Source of the DNA: an uncultured Clostridia bacterium
GTDB lineage: Bacteria > Bacillota > Clostridia > Christensenellales > Borkfalkiaceae
DNA length: 64,000 nt
Reading direction: 5' to 3'
NCBI GenBank assembly: GCA_944330115.1
Contig: CALVIN010000002.1
Span: forward strand, 62,001 to 126,000
This document shows positions 14,639 to 24,389 of this stretch, one piece after another. The position numbers and the translations under genes were made by a program. The notes beneath the pieces were generated by a model. The model saw only the letters and a list, made by a program, of their open reading frames with translations. It was not told the origin of the DNA and ran no database searches. Numbering within the stretch: position 1 is the stretch's first letter; every line of letters begins with the position of its first letter.

Positions 14639-16379
14639 TAAAGACCTGTTAAAACTTATCGGCGGAAACAAAAAGTACGTCGTATACACCGTCCTTCTTA
14701 TGGTGCTCGGCATGCTTGCCAACATAGGCATAACGGCGAGCATCTGCTGGGCGGTGTATCTGCTCATCGGGGGCGCGCAGCCCTTAAACTACATTTACCC
14801 GGCAATAACGGCGGCCGCCGCGATCATAGTGCGCTACATCGCCTCGCGCTGCACGGGCAATTTAAAGGACATGCTCGGCCGAAAGGTAAAAAAGGACCTG
14901 CGCGAGCGCACATATGACAAGATATTAAAGCTCGGCGTGCGCTCCACCGACGGCATGAGCATGGCGGGGCTCACCCAGGTGAGCATGGAGGGGATAGAGC
15001 AGCTCGATCTGTACTATTCCACATACCTCCCGCAGTTCTTCTTTTCCATGCTCGCGCCCGTAATACTCTTCTGCATATGCGTGGGCATCGACTGGCGCAC
15101 CTCGCTCGTGCTGCTCGCCTGCGTGCCGCTCATACCGCTCTCGATAGTGGCGGTATCCAGGTACGCTAAAAAGGTGTTTGCAAAGTATTGGGGCAAATAT
15201 ACCTCCATGGGCGACGGCTTTTTAGACAGCGTGCAGGGCTTAAAGGAGCTCAAAATTTTTAAGGCCGACGCCACCCGCCACCAAAAGATGAACAAAAGCG
15301 CCGAGGAGTTCCGCAAGATAACCATGAAGGTGCTCGTAATGCAGCTTGCCAGCACTACCATAATGGACCTCGTCGCATACGGCGGCGCGGGCGCGGGCAT
15401 CGCGCTCACGGTAGTGGGCCTTATCAACGGCTGGCTTGAGCCCGCCGCGGCGCTCTTTCTGGTGCTCGTCGCTGTCGAGTTCTTCCTGCCGCTGCGTTCC
15501 CTCGGCTCGGCATTCCACGTCGCCATGAACGGCGCAAGCGCAGGCCGCAAGATAATCTCCCTTCTCAACGTTCCCGATCCCGTCTGGGGAGACGAAGAGG
15601 TGGAGGGCACCTCGCTCGCGCTCAATAACGTCACTTTTTCCTACGACGGCAAGCGCGACGTTTTAAAGAATGTAAGCGCCGCTTTCCCCGAGCGCGGCAT
15701 GACTGCCATTGTGGGCGAGAGCGGCTGCGGAAAGAGCACGATAGTAAATATGCTCATAGGCGCATACCGCCCCAAGTCGGGCACGGTGACGGTGGGCGGT
15801 AAGCCGCTCGAAAGCCTTTCGCGCAGTTCGTACTATTCCCATCTCGCCGCGGTGTCATACAACACCTATATATTCAACGACACCGTCCGTTCCAACTTCC
15901 GCCTCGCCAAAGAGGACGTCACCGACGGTGAAATTTGGGACGCCCTCAAAAAGGTAAATCTCGCCGCATTTATCGAGGAGAACGGCGGGCTCGACAAGGT
16001 GATAACCGAAGACGCCAACAACGTCTCGGGCGGGCAGAAGCAGCGCCTGGCGCTCGCCGTAAACCTCGTCGCCGATAAAGATATCTATGTGTTCGACGAG
16101 GCGACGAGCAATATCGATATCGAGTCCGAGGCCATAATCATGGACAACATAAAGGCCATGAGCAGGTCAAAGAGCGTTATAGTAATTTCCCACCGCCTTG
16201 CAAACGTCGTCCCCGCCGACGGCATACTCTACATGGAGGAGGGTGAAATAAAGGAGCGCGGCACCCACTCGCAGCTGATGGCTGCGGGCGGCGGCTATGC
16301 CAAGCTATACACCGCGCAGAAGGGGCTGGAGGAGGGGTATCGCAATATCAACGTGCGCCCCGCGGAGGTGAATGTATGA
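14631..16379 (+). CDS. CydD/SiaD-like ABC half-transporter
   Basis: 582 aa: six-helix exporter-fold membrane domain (about 15-300) plus ATPase (about 325-560). Walker A ESGCGKST has Lys368, the signature is VSGGQKQR, and the Walker B pair is Asp489-Glu490 in YVFDEATSN. The sequence type is that of CydD-like proteins and of the two half-transporters accompanying heme ECF importers in streptococci (siaDE with siaFGH). Exporter-fold importers for siderophores (IrtAB, YbtPQ) are another precedent. It overlaps the YgbA_NO gene and the next half-transporter (ATGA), so the two probably form a heterodimer. Direction and substrate are not determined by sequence. Confidence 0.85.
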   Translation: MFDKDLLKLIGGNKKYVVYTVLLMVLGMLANIGITASICWAVYLLIGGAQPLNYIYPAITAAAAIIVRYIASRCTGNLKDMLGRKVKKDLRERTYDKILKLGVRSTDGMSMAGLTQVSMEGIEQLDLYYSTYLPQFFFSMLAPVILFCICVGIDWRTSLVLLACVPLIPLSIVAVSRYAKKVFAKYWGKYTSMGDGFLDSVQGLKELKIFKADATRHQKMNKSAEEFRKITMKVLVMQLASTTIMDLVAYGGAGAGIALTVVGLINGWLEPAAALFLVLVAVEFFLPLRSLGSAFHVAMNGASAGRKIISLLNVPDPVWGDEEVEGTSLALNNVTFSYDGKRDVLKNVSAAFPERGMTAIVGESGCGKSTIVNMLIGAYRPKSGTVTVGGKPLESLSRSSYYSHLAAVSYNTYIFNDTVRSNFRLAKEDVTDGEIWDALKKVNLAAFIEENGGLDKVITEDANNVSGGQKQRLALAVNLVADKDIYVFDEATSNIDIESEAIIMDNIKAMSRSKSVIVISHRLANVVPADGILYMEEGEIKERGTHSQLMAAGGGYAKLYTAQKGLEEGYRNINVRPAEVNV

Positions 16380-18070
16380 AGCAAAAACTTCGCCGCAGCG
16401 GCGCAAGGATAATGGCCAGCCTTATAGTTTTGCTTGGCTCGCTCTCGTATATAATGATACTCGCCGTAATAAACGGCAGCGCCGGCTTCATCACCGCAAT
16501 GGGCGTAACGGTGTTCGGCGCAACGGGCGTTGCCAAGGCGCTCGGAATAATGGGGCTGTGCGCGCCCGTGACCCTCTCGTGGGGCTGGATAATAGGCCTC
16601 GCCGTGGGCTGCGGCGTCGTGCGCGGCGGACTCAGGTATCTGGAGCAATACTCCAACCACTATATAGCCTTCAAGCTGCTCGCAGTTCTGCGCGATAAAA
16701 TTTTCGCTGCCCTGCGCGTGCTCTGCCCCGCCAAGCTCGAAAGCAAGCAAAAGGGCAGCATAATCGCCATGCTCACCTCCGATATCGAAACGCTGGAGGT
16801 GTTCTACGCGCACACCATATCGCCCATATGCATTGCCGTGCTCGTGTCGGTTGCGGTGTTCCTGTTCGTCGGCTTTGTATCCAGCTGGTATCTCGCCCTC
16901 GTGGCGCTCTGCGGCTATATCGTGATAGGCATAGTCGTGCCCGTCATCTCCTCGTCCCGCCTCAAAGAGTCGGGCGTAAACTACCGCAGGGAATTCGCCT
17001 CCTTCAACTCGTACTTTCTCGACAGCATCAAGGGCATTAAGGACATCGTCATAAACAACGCCGAAAGCGAGAGGGAGAATGAGGTCAACCGCCGCTCCGA
17101 CATTCTTTTAAAAGAGACCAAGCGCATGAAGAACGGCATAACGCGCGCAAGCGCCGCCACCGAACTGATAGTTAGCCTGTTTATCGCGGCCGCGCTCGTC
17201 GCAGGCATCGTGCTCGTGAGTGCAGATATGCTCGACCTCGGCGCAATGATAATAGGCGTAGTCGCCATATTCGGCAGCTTCGGCCCCGTGCTGGCCGTAT
17301 CGGCGCTGCCCGGCAACCTCACCCAGACATTTGCCAGCGGCGACCGCGTGCTCAACCTGCTGCAGGAAAAGCCCGCCGTCACCCCCGTAAAGGGCGGCAA
17401 GACCTTCGACTATCGGCAGCTCGATGTGGATAAGCTCACCTTCGGTTACGAGCGCAACGCGCCCGTACTCAAAGAGGTGTGCATGCATGCAAAGCGCGGC
17501 GAAATAATAGGCATCGTCGGCGAGAGCGGCTGCGGCAAATCTACCTTCTTAAAGCTGCTGCTCCGCTTTTGGGAAAAGGACGGCGGCACTATCGCCTACA
17601 ACGGCACGGATATCGACCAAATAAATTCCGATAACCTGCTCGATAACGTCACCATGGTGTCGCAGACGACATACCTCTTCGACGAGAGCATAGAGGACAA
17701 CCTGCGCATAGCCAAGCCGGACGCCACCATGGAGGAGATAGAGCGCGCCTGCAAGATGGCGTCGGTGCACGACTTTATAGTGAGCCTGCCCGAGGGCTAT
17801 AAAACGCAGGCGGGCGCCATGGGCGACAACCTCTCCGCGGGCGAAAAGCAGCGCATAGGGCTTGCCCGCGCCTTCTTAAAGGGCAGCGAACTCATACTGT
17901 TAGACGAGCCGACCAGCAATGTCGACAGCATAAACGAGGGCATGATACTGCGCTCGCTCGCCGAACAGAAGAGCAAAAAGAGCATAATTTTGGTATCGCA
18001 CCGCGAATCTACAATGGCCATAGCGGATAGGATATATCGCGTTGAAAACGGCGTTATGACCGAGGTGTAA
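16376..18070 (+). CDS. CydC/SiaE-like ABC half-transporter
   Basis: 564 aa: membrane domain (about 10-310) and ATPase (about 340-564). Walker A ESGCGKST has Lys388, the signature region is LSAGEKQRIGLARAF, and Walker B is LILLDEPTSNVD. The membrane domain has the CydC-type stretch YLEQYSNHYIAFKLLAVLRD. The signature reads LSAGE instead of LSGGQ, hinting at an asymmetric pair with the upstream subunit. Start overlaps the upstream stop by 4 nt. Proposed partner of the 14631 product in moving heme, thiols or a metal chelate; CydDC of E. coli has been assigned both thiol export and heme transport. Confidence 0.85.
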   Translation: MKQKLRRSGARIMASLIVLLGSLSYIMILAVINGSAGFITAMGVTVFGATGVAKALGIMGLCAPVTLSWGWIIGLAVGCGVVRGGLRYLEQYSNHYIAFKLLAVLRDKIFAALRVLCPAKLESKQKGSIIAMLTSDIETLEVFYAHTISPICIAVLVSVAVFLFVGFVSSWYLALVALCGYIVIGIVVPVISSSRLKESGVNYRREFASFNSYFLDSIKGIKDIVINNAESERENEVNRRSDILLKETKRMKNGITRASAATELIVSLFIAAALVAGIVLVSADMLDLGAMIIGVVAIFGSFGPVLAVSALPGNLTQTFASGDRVLNLLQEKPAVTPVKGGKTFDYRQLDVDKLTFGYERNAPVLKEVCMHAKRGEIIGIVGESGCGKSTFLKLLLRFWEKDGGTIAYNGTDIDQINSDNLLDNVTMVSQTTYLFDESIEDNLRIAKPDATMEEIERACKMASVHDFIVSLPEGYKTQAGAMGDNLSAGEKQRIGLARAFLKGSELILLDEPTSNVDSINEGMILRSLAEQKSKKSIILVSHRESTMAIADRIYRVENGVMTEV

Positions 18071-18080
18071 AAACTGCATA

Positions 18081-18255
18081 TATGCTTCGCAATACTGTGT
18101 CACGCTTGCGTTCCGCCGCGGGTCATGTGCGTCTTTGCACACTCCCCTTGCAGAGCCGCGCGTTCCTTGTCTTGCTCGCATCTCTGCAGTTTTAAAAGCA
18201 GGGTAGTATGCTTTGCAATACGGCGGTGTCACGCTTGCGTTCTGCAGTTTTAAAA
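18081..18255. repeat. Duplicated sequence in the gap before the ECF S gene
   Basis: TCTGCAGTTTTAAAA occurs exactly twice (18183-18197, 18241-18255). A longer imperfect repeat (18081-18113 and 18207-18242) shares TGTCACGCTTGCGTTC. The half-motif TACTGTGTCACGC resembles the dispersed TACTATGTCACGC repeat. No promoter or terminator is evident, so the S gene is presumably read from the upstream promoter across this 200-bp gap. Confidence 0.55.
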
Positions 18256-18270
18256 AGTCAGGAGAGATAA

Positions 18271-18978
18271 ATGGATAATTCAGTTCAAAATAGCGCCGAT
18301 GTGGCCGCGCTTATCGAAAATACTCGTATAATGCAGGCAGCGGCGGCAAAAAAGGAGGCGGCCCTCGCCGAAAAGCTCAAAAAGCGTGCCGTGCGCGACG
18401 CCGACGAGAGCAAGATGTTCCGCCGCTTCAAAATAAAGGATATAGTGTTCCTCGCCATAATCACGGCGTGCACGCTGCTCACCAGCGCAATAATGCCGCT
18501 GCTCATACACGTCTCGGTGTTCGGCATAATTCAGCTCGGCCTGGGGCTGCAGTTCTCCATCTTCCCCGTGATAGGGCTCATGAAGGTGCGCAAGGCCGGC
18601 TCGATGACGCTGATGGGCATATTCATAGCGCTCTTCCTCGTAATGATGTTTCCGCCCATGGCGCTCATCGCCGTGTGCGCGGTGGTGGTGGAACTCATAG
18701 TATTTGCCATCTTCCGCAGCTACAAAAACGACTGGGCGTGCGTACTTGCGGGCACGCTGTATATGCCGCTCACCGTGCCCCTTTTATATCTGTATTACAA
18801 CGTAAACTACACGGTGACGGGCGCCGAGAACGAGGCGGTCAGCATGTTCCTCGGCGCTACCGATCCCTGGGTGATAGTCGGCATGACGGCGGCCATAGTC
18901 GCGCTGTGCTTTGTGGGCTCGGTGATAGGCATGCTCATCTCGCGCGAACTCAAAAAGGCGGGGGTGCTCAAAAAATGA
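18271..18978 (+). CDS. ECF transporter S component (MptE/Trep_Strep type)
   Basis: 235 aa. A charged, Ala/Lys-rich N-terminus (1-50) is followed by about five hydrophobic segments beginning IKDIVFLAIITACTLLTSA, typical of MptE-like substrate-binding (S) subunits. The SD AGGAG precedes the ATG. The stop overlaps the EcfT start (ATGA), and a T gene and a fused AA' gene follow, so the cluster encodes a dedicated group-I ECF importer. By gene order (two CydDC-like genes then S-T-A) it resembles the streptococcal siaDEFGH heme system; heme is therefore the leading substrate guess, with siderophores or vitamins as alternatives. Confidence 0.85.
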   Translation: MDNSVQNSADVAALIENTRIMQAAAAKKEAALAEKLKKRAVRDADESKMFRRFKIKDIVFLAIITACTLLTSAIMPLLIHVSVFGIIQLGLGLQFSIFPVIGLMKVRKAGSMTLMGIFIALFLVMMFPPMALIAVCAVVVELIVFAIFRSYKNDWACVLAGTLYMPLTVPLLYLYYNVNYTVTGAENEAVSMFLGATDPWVIVGMTAAIVALCFVGSVIGMLISRELKKAGVLKK

Positions 18979-19655
18979 AGTCCGTCCGCGTAAAAGGCAT
19001 TAAACTCTATCCGCTCTTTGCAGTGCTCGGCGCGCTGTTTATAATAATCTTCGGCCTCGTCACGGCCCGCAATCAAAATTTATGCTGGTATCTTTTGGGC
19101 GTGTTCGTTTGGCTGTGCATATTCGGTTGCTACAAGGGCTGCCTAAAAATGCTGCCCGCGTTCATAATTTTCGGCGGCGCGTTTGCCGCCATAGCCTACG
19201 CCTCGGCGGGCGGCGATCTCCCCGCGGCAATATCCATGCTCAACCGCTTCGGCGCGCTCTTTCTGGGCGTGGCGGCGAGCATGTCGGTGGAGGCCGTCCG
19301 CATGACGCGCGCCCTCTCGCAGATACATACGCCCCGCGCGATAACGCTCGGCATGCTCATCTCCATGTCGTTCGTACCCATGCTGCGTGGCGAGGTGAGG
19401 CGCGTGCGCGAGGCAATGAAGACGCGCGGCGCGGGCAGCGTGCTCAACCCCAAAATATTCTACCGCGCCTTTTTGGTGCCCTTCGTCATGCGCCTTGTGA
19501 ACATCTCCGATACTCTCGCCCTCTCGGTCGAAACGCGCGGCTTCACGCTGGGCGGCTCGCCCTATACCGTATATAAAAAGCAATACCCCGCCGTTTTAGA
19601 CGTGCTGTTCATTCTCGGCATAGTCGCGGGCGCGGTCCTCGTGGTGGTGCTATGA
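18975..19655 (+). CDS. ECF transporter T component (EcfT/CbiQ family)
   Basis: 226 aa, beginning MKSVRVKGIKLYPLFAVLG. Hydrophobic helices in the first half are followed by the coupling-helix region, which contains the family's Ala-Arg-Gly type motifs (MKTRGAG at about 155 and VETRGFTLGG at about 196). These bind the two ATPases. It is slightly shorter than the usual 260 aa. It overlaps its neighbours on both sides by 4 nt, consistent with stoichiometric production of S, T and A subunits. The start is the ATG coupled to the S-component stop; the frame is open further upstream but overlaps that gene. Confidence 0.88.
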   Translation: MKSVRVKGIKLYPLFAVLGALFIIIFGLVTARNQNLCWYLLGVFVWLCIFGCYKGCLKMLPAFIIFGGAFAAIAYASAGGDLPAAISMLNRFGALFLGVAASMSVEAVRMTRALSQIHTPRAITLGMLISMSFVPMLRGEVRRVREAMKTRGAGSVLNPKIFYRAFLVPFVMRLVNISDTLALSVETRGFTLGGSPYTVYKKQYPAVLDVLFILGIVAGAVLVVVL

Positions 19656-21070
19656 GCGCAATAACTTTGAATAAGGTAAGTTTTTCATACGACGGCAAGA
19701 CAAATATCCTCGAAGCCGCCGATTTTTCTGCCGAATACGGCAGCGTAACGCTGCTTTCCGGCCACTCGGGCGAGGGCAAGTCTACGCTTATGTATATAAT
19801 AAGCGGCATAATACCCAACGTAAACGACGGCAAGCTCTCGGGCGAGGTGCTCATCGACGGCGAAGACATAAAGGGCAAAAAGCTCGGCTACGTCTGCCGT
19901 AAGGTGGGCGTGGTGCTGCAGAACGCCGACGAACAGATAATACAAAAGGTGGTGGAGGACGAAATAGCCTTCGGCTGCGAAAATCTCGCCTTCCCGCCCG
20001 AAAATATCGAAAGGCAGATAGACCTCGTCTGCAACATAATGAAGCTGCAAAAGGGGTGGAAGTGCCGTACGCTCTCGGGCGGGCAAAAGCAGCGCCTCAT
20101 CACGGCGTCCACGCTCGCCATGGGGCAAAAGATAATAATTCTCGACGAGCCGCTCGCCAATCTCGATAAAGACGGCGCGGCCATGCTCATGGGCGCCCTC
20201 CGTTCGCTCGCGCAGGCGGGCTACTGCGTGCTCGTAATAGAGCACAGGCTCGACATGGTGCTGCCATTCGTCGATACTGTATGGCACATAGGCGGCAAAA
20301 CTGTGAAAAGGGTGCAGAACACACGCGAATACCTGCAGCAGCAGACTGCAAAGATCGCCGACAGCTGCCCGCCCTTCGCCGGCGGCGAGCCGCTTTTTAA
20401 GTTGAACGACGTCGCCTTTTCGGTAAAAAAGGAGAGGGACATCTTAAAGGGCGTAACGCTGAATATCCCCAGGGGCAGCAGGGTGGTGCTGCTCGGCGAA
20501 AACGGCTGCGGCAAGACGACGCTAATGCGCCTCATCGCCAGGCTGTATAAGCCCACGGGCGGCAGCATAGAGCAGTCGCTAGGCATAAAGGGGCGCCGCG
20601 CAAGCCGCGCTTGGTTCAAACGCGTGGGAGTGGTGTATCAGAACCCCGACTACCAGCTGTTCATGCCCACCGTGCGGCAGGAGATAGCCTTCGGCGCCGA
20701 GAGCGAGCAGTACGCCGCCGAAATAGCCGAACTGTTCGGTGTAAAACATCTGTGGAAAAGGCACCCGCAGTCGCTCTCCGAAGGGCAGAAGAGGAGGGTG
20801 TCGATAGCTGCCGTTGCGGCATGCAAGCCCGAGGTGCTCCTCTTGGACGAGCCCACCGTCGGCCAGGACTACGACGGCCTGTGCGCTATGGTAAACATAC
20901 TAAATAAGCTGCACGAGGAGACGGGTAACACCATGATAACGGTCACGCACGACGTGCGCTGCGGCGAGGCGCTGTGCGATATAGCCTATCTCATCGCGGG
21001 CGGAGTGTTGGCAAAGAGCGGCTCTAAAGAGCTCGTGCGCGAATATTTTTCCTCGGTGCAGGGTGTTTAA
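19652..21070 (+). CDS. ECF transporter fused ATPase (EcfA1-EcfA2)
   Basis: 472 aa carrying two complete ABC ATPase domains. Domain 1 (about 1-225): GHSGEGKST with Lys43, LSGGQKQRL, ILDEPLANLD. Domain 2 (about 245-472): GENGCGKTT with Lys288, LSEGQKRRV, LLDEPTVGQD, and a final TVTHD switch. Tandem fusion supplies both ATPases needed per EcfT and is common in group-I ECF modules. It is the last gene of the operon; no clear terminator follows, and the next gene has its own promoter. Confidence 0.92.
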   Translation: MSAITLNKVSFSYDGKTNILEAADFSAEYGSVTLLSGHSGEGKSTLMYIISGIIPNVNDGKLSGEVLIDGEDIKGKKLGYVCRKVGVVLQNADEQIIQKVVEDEIAFGCENLAFPPENIERQIDLVCNIMKLQKGWKCRTLSGGQKQRLITASTLAMGQKIIILDEPLANLDKDGAAMLMGALRSLAQAGYCVLVIEHRLDMVLPFVDTVWHIGGKTVKRVQNTREYLQQQTAKIADSCPPFAGGEPLFKLNDVAFSVKKERDILKGVTLNIPRGSRVVLLGENGCGKTTLMRLIARLYKPTGGSIEQSLGIKGRRASRAWFKRVGVVYQNPDYQLFMPTVRQEIAFGAESEQYAAEIAELFGVKHLWKRHPQSLSEGQKRRVSIAAVAACKPEVLLLDEPTVGQDYDGLCAMVNILNKLHEETGNTMITVTHDVRCGEALCDIAYLIAGGVLAKSGSKELVREYFSSVQGV

Positions 21071-21112
21071 GGGTGCGCCGGATGCGGGCAAAATACTCAT
21101 ATAAACGGTTTT

Positions 21113-21145
21113 GCAGAGTACTATGTCACGCATAATGTACCCGTT
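21113..21145. repeat. Dispersed palindromic repeat, copy B
   Basis: AGTACTATGTCACGCATAAT with the upstream TTTTGCA, nearly identical to copy A at 13550. It lies just after the ECF operon. The two A/B copies flank that operon. Confidence 0.65.
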
Positions 21146-21234
21146 TTGCGCAAGTTTTGCCGCCCCTCTTCGCGGTATATTTATCCCAAAGTTGTAAAAT
21201 TTTAAAATTGCGCCCCGCTCATCTCTTCATATGC

Positions 21235-21263
21235 TTGACGTATACCGCAGTCGGTTGTATAAT
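21235..21263 (+). promoter_or_regulatory. Promoter of the zinc-ribbon membrane protein
   Basis: TTGACG (21235-21240), 17-bp spacer, TATAAT (21258-21263). Short leader with CGGAGGGTA before the ATG at 21293. Confidence 0.85.
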
Positions 21264-21292
21264 TTAACTGATTAAAGTAATCGGAGGGTAAT

Positions 21293-21634
21293 ATGAAATA
21301 TTGCAAGTATTGCGGCAGTCAGCTCGATGACGACGCCGTGGTATGCGTAAACTGCGGACGCGCCACCGACGAGTTCGTTGCGGCAGGCGCCGAGAGCGAT
21401 ACCAACAAAACGCTCAACATAGTTATCAAAGTGTTTATGGTACTCGGCTGCATAGCGTACGGCTGGACGCTCATTCCGCTCATCTGGTGCATTCCCATGA
21501 CGGTCAGCTTCTTCCGCAAGGTGAGCGACGGCCGCAAGGTGGGCGTGGGCTTCAAGGTGTGCACGCTGCTGTTTGTGAACATCATTGCGGGCATATGCCT
21601 TCTTTGCAGAGACGAAAACTGCTACAAAGACTAA
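21293..21634 (+). CDS. Zinc-ribbon membrane protein
   Basis: 113 aa. The N-terminal zinc ribbon has two CxxC knuckles (YCKYCGSQL and VCVNCGRA). A short acidic linker leads to two hydrophobic segments (about 42-72 and 85-105). Small zinc-ribbon/TM proteins of this kind are common in Firmicutes and of unknown function. A pair of C-terminal Cys (LLCRDENCY) may add another metal or disulfide site. Promoter and terminator closely frame it, so it is a single-gene unit. Confidence 0.8.
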   Translation: MKYCKYCGSQLDDDAVVCVNCGRATDEFVAAGAESDTNKTLNIVIKVFMVLGCIAYGWTLIPLIWCIPMTVSFFRKVSDGRKVGVGFKVCTLLFVNIIAGICLLCRDENCYKD

Positions 21635-21653
21635 AATTCAAAAACAATAAAAT

Positions 21654-21689
21654 GCGCCTGCGGCAAAACCTGCCGCAGGCGCGTTTTTT
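21654..21689 (+). terminator. Terminator after the zinc-ribbon gene
   Basis: A 12-bp stem GCGCCTGCGGCA / TGCCGCAGGCGC with a 5-nt loop, followed by GTTTTTT. Confidence 0.92.
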
Positions 21690-21735
21690 CGCGGCGCGCC
21701 CATCTTCGCGCCGCGCCGCAAACTTATTTTCGGGC

Positions 21736-21764
21736 TTGAAAAAACTCGTCTGCCGTGTTACAAT
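21736..21764 (+). promoter_or_regulatory. Promoter abutting the amidohydrolase start codon
   Basis: TTGAAA (21736-21741), 17-bp spacer, TACAAT (21759-21764) with an extended TGT. Seven bases beyond the -10 lies position 21771, the A of the ATG, so the mRNA is predicted to be leaderless. Confidence 0.75.
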
Positions 21765-21770
21765 GTTGGC

Positions 21771-22685
21771 ATGAAAAGGATAATCGATGCGCACGCACAC
21801 GTCGTGCAATACATTGCAGGTTTTACCTCGCGCGGGGAGCTGCGGGGAGTGGGCGGCGGCAGGGCGCGCTATGCCGACGGCAGCGAATTTCAGATGCTCC
21901 CGCCCGAAGTGGGCGAATACGGCGCCTCGCCCGAGGACCTCATAAAAATAATGGACCAAAACGGAGTGGAGAGGGCGGTGCTGTTGCAGGGGCAGTTCTT
22001 CGGCTTTCAGAACGAATACACCGCCATGGCGGTAAAAAAGTACCCGCACCGCTTTGTCGGCGCGGGCTCGTACGATCCCTTCTGCAATAAGGCGGAGGGC
22101 GTGCGGCACAGGCTGTTCAAGGAGCTCGGCTTCAAGGCCGTGAAGTTCGAGGTGAGCAACGGCTCGGGGCTCATGGCCTATCACCCGCCCATCGACCTCA
22201 ACGGCGAGGTGATGAACGGGTGTTACCGCCACGCCGCCGAAAACGGCCTCACCGTCGTTATGGATATAGGCCGCCCGCGCAACTGCTGCTGGCAGCCGGA
22301 TAACCTCGCCGCCGCCATAAAAAAGTACCCGGGCGTGCGTTTTGTGATATGTCACCTGCTCGCGCCGCAGCGCACCGACGGCGATCTGCTTGAGGAGGCT
22401 CTCCAAAAACTTGCCCTGCCCAACGTGTGGTTCGACCTCGCCTCGCTCGCGGCAAATCAGCAGCCTGAGGCCTACCCGTACCCCACGGCTGTCGGGCATC
22501 TCAAAAGGGCAAAGCGCATAGTGGGGGCGGAGAGGCTGATGTTCGGCACCGATATGCCCGGCAACCTCTGCCGCGACAGCTACGCCCACCTTACCGACTA
22601 TATAACCCTCTCGGGCGTTTTCACCGAAGCCGAGCTCGAAGATATATTCTATAACACCGCGCTAAAAGTATATTTCGGCGGGTAA
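21771..22685 (+). CDS. Amidohydrolase-2 family metal-dependent hydrolase
   Basis: 304 aa TIM-barrel hydrolase of the Amidohydro_2 type. The metal motif DAHAH is at residues 6-10. Further family motifs are VKFEVSNGSG, the His in VICHLLAP, and the C-terminal metal Asp in MFGTDMPGN. Members hydrolyse or decarboxylate small organic acids and lactones; the substrate cannot be read from sequence. The DAHAH motif starts six codons in, so translation must begin at this ATG. There is no Shine-Dalgarno sequence: a promoter ends six bases before it. It is not in an operon with neighbours. Confidence 0.88.
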   Translation: MKRIIDAHAHVVQYIAGFTSRGELRGVGGGRARYADGSEFQMLPPEVGEYGASPEDLIKIMDQNGVERAVLLQGQFFGFQNEYTAMAVKKYPHRFVGAGSYDPFCNKAEGVRHRLFKELGFKAVKFEVSNGSGLMAYHPPIDLNGEVMNGCYRHAAENGLTVVMDIGRPRNCCWQPDNLAAAIKKYPGVRFVICHLLAPQRTDGDLLEEALQKLALPNVWFDLASLAANQQPEAYPYPTAVGHLKRAKRIVGAERLMFGTDMPGNLCRDSYAHLTDYITLSGVFTEAELEDIFYNTALKVYFGG

Positions 22686-24306
<1,621 letters not shown>

Positions 24307-24341
24307 TTTACCTGCAAAGCTAAAAAGCTCTGTATAAAAAG

Positions 24342-24380
24342 CGGCGGGACTGCATTCTTGCGGTTCCGTCGTTTATTTTA
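24342..24380 (+). terminator. Terminator of gdhA
   Basis: A 12-bp stem with three G-U pairs (24342-24353 with 24360-24371), loop ATTCTT, followed by TTTATTTTA. Confidence 0.75.
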
Positions 24381-24389
24381 ACGCCTCAC

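Noticed and set aside
13068-21070. A firm claim that the ECF module imports heme
   Set aside because: Gene order resembles siaDEFGH, but no heme-binding motif can be identified by eye in the S component; kept as inference only.
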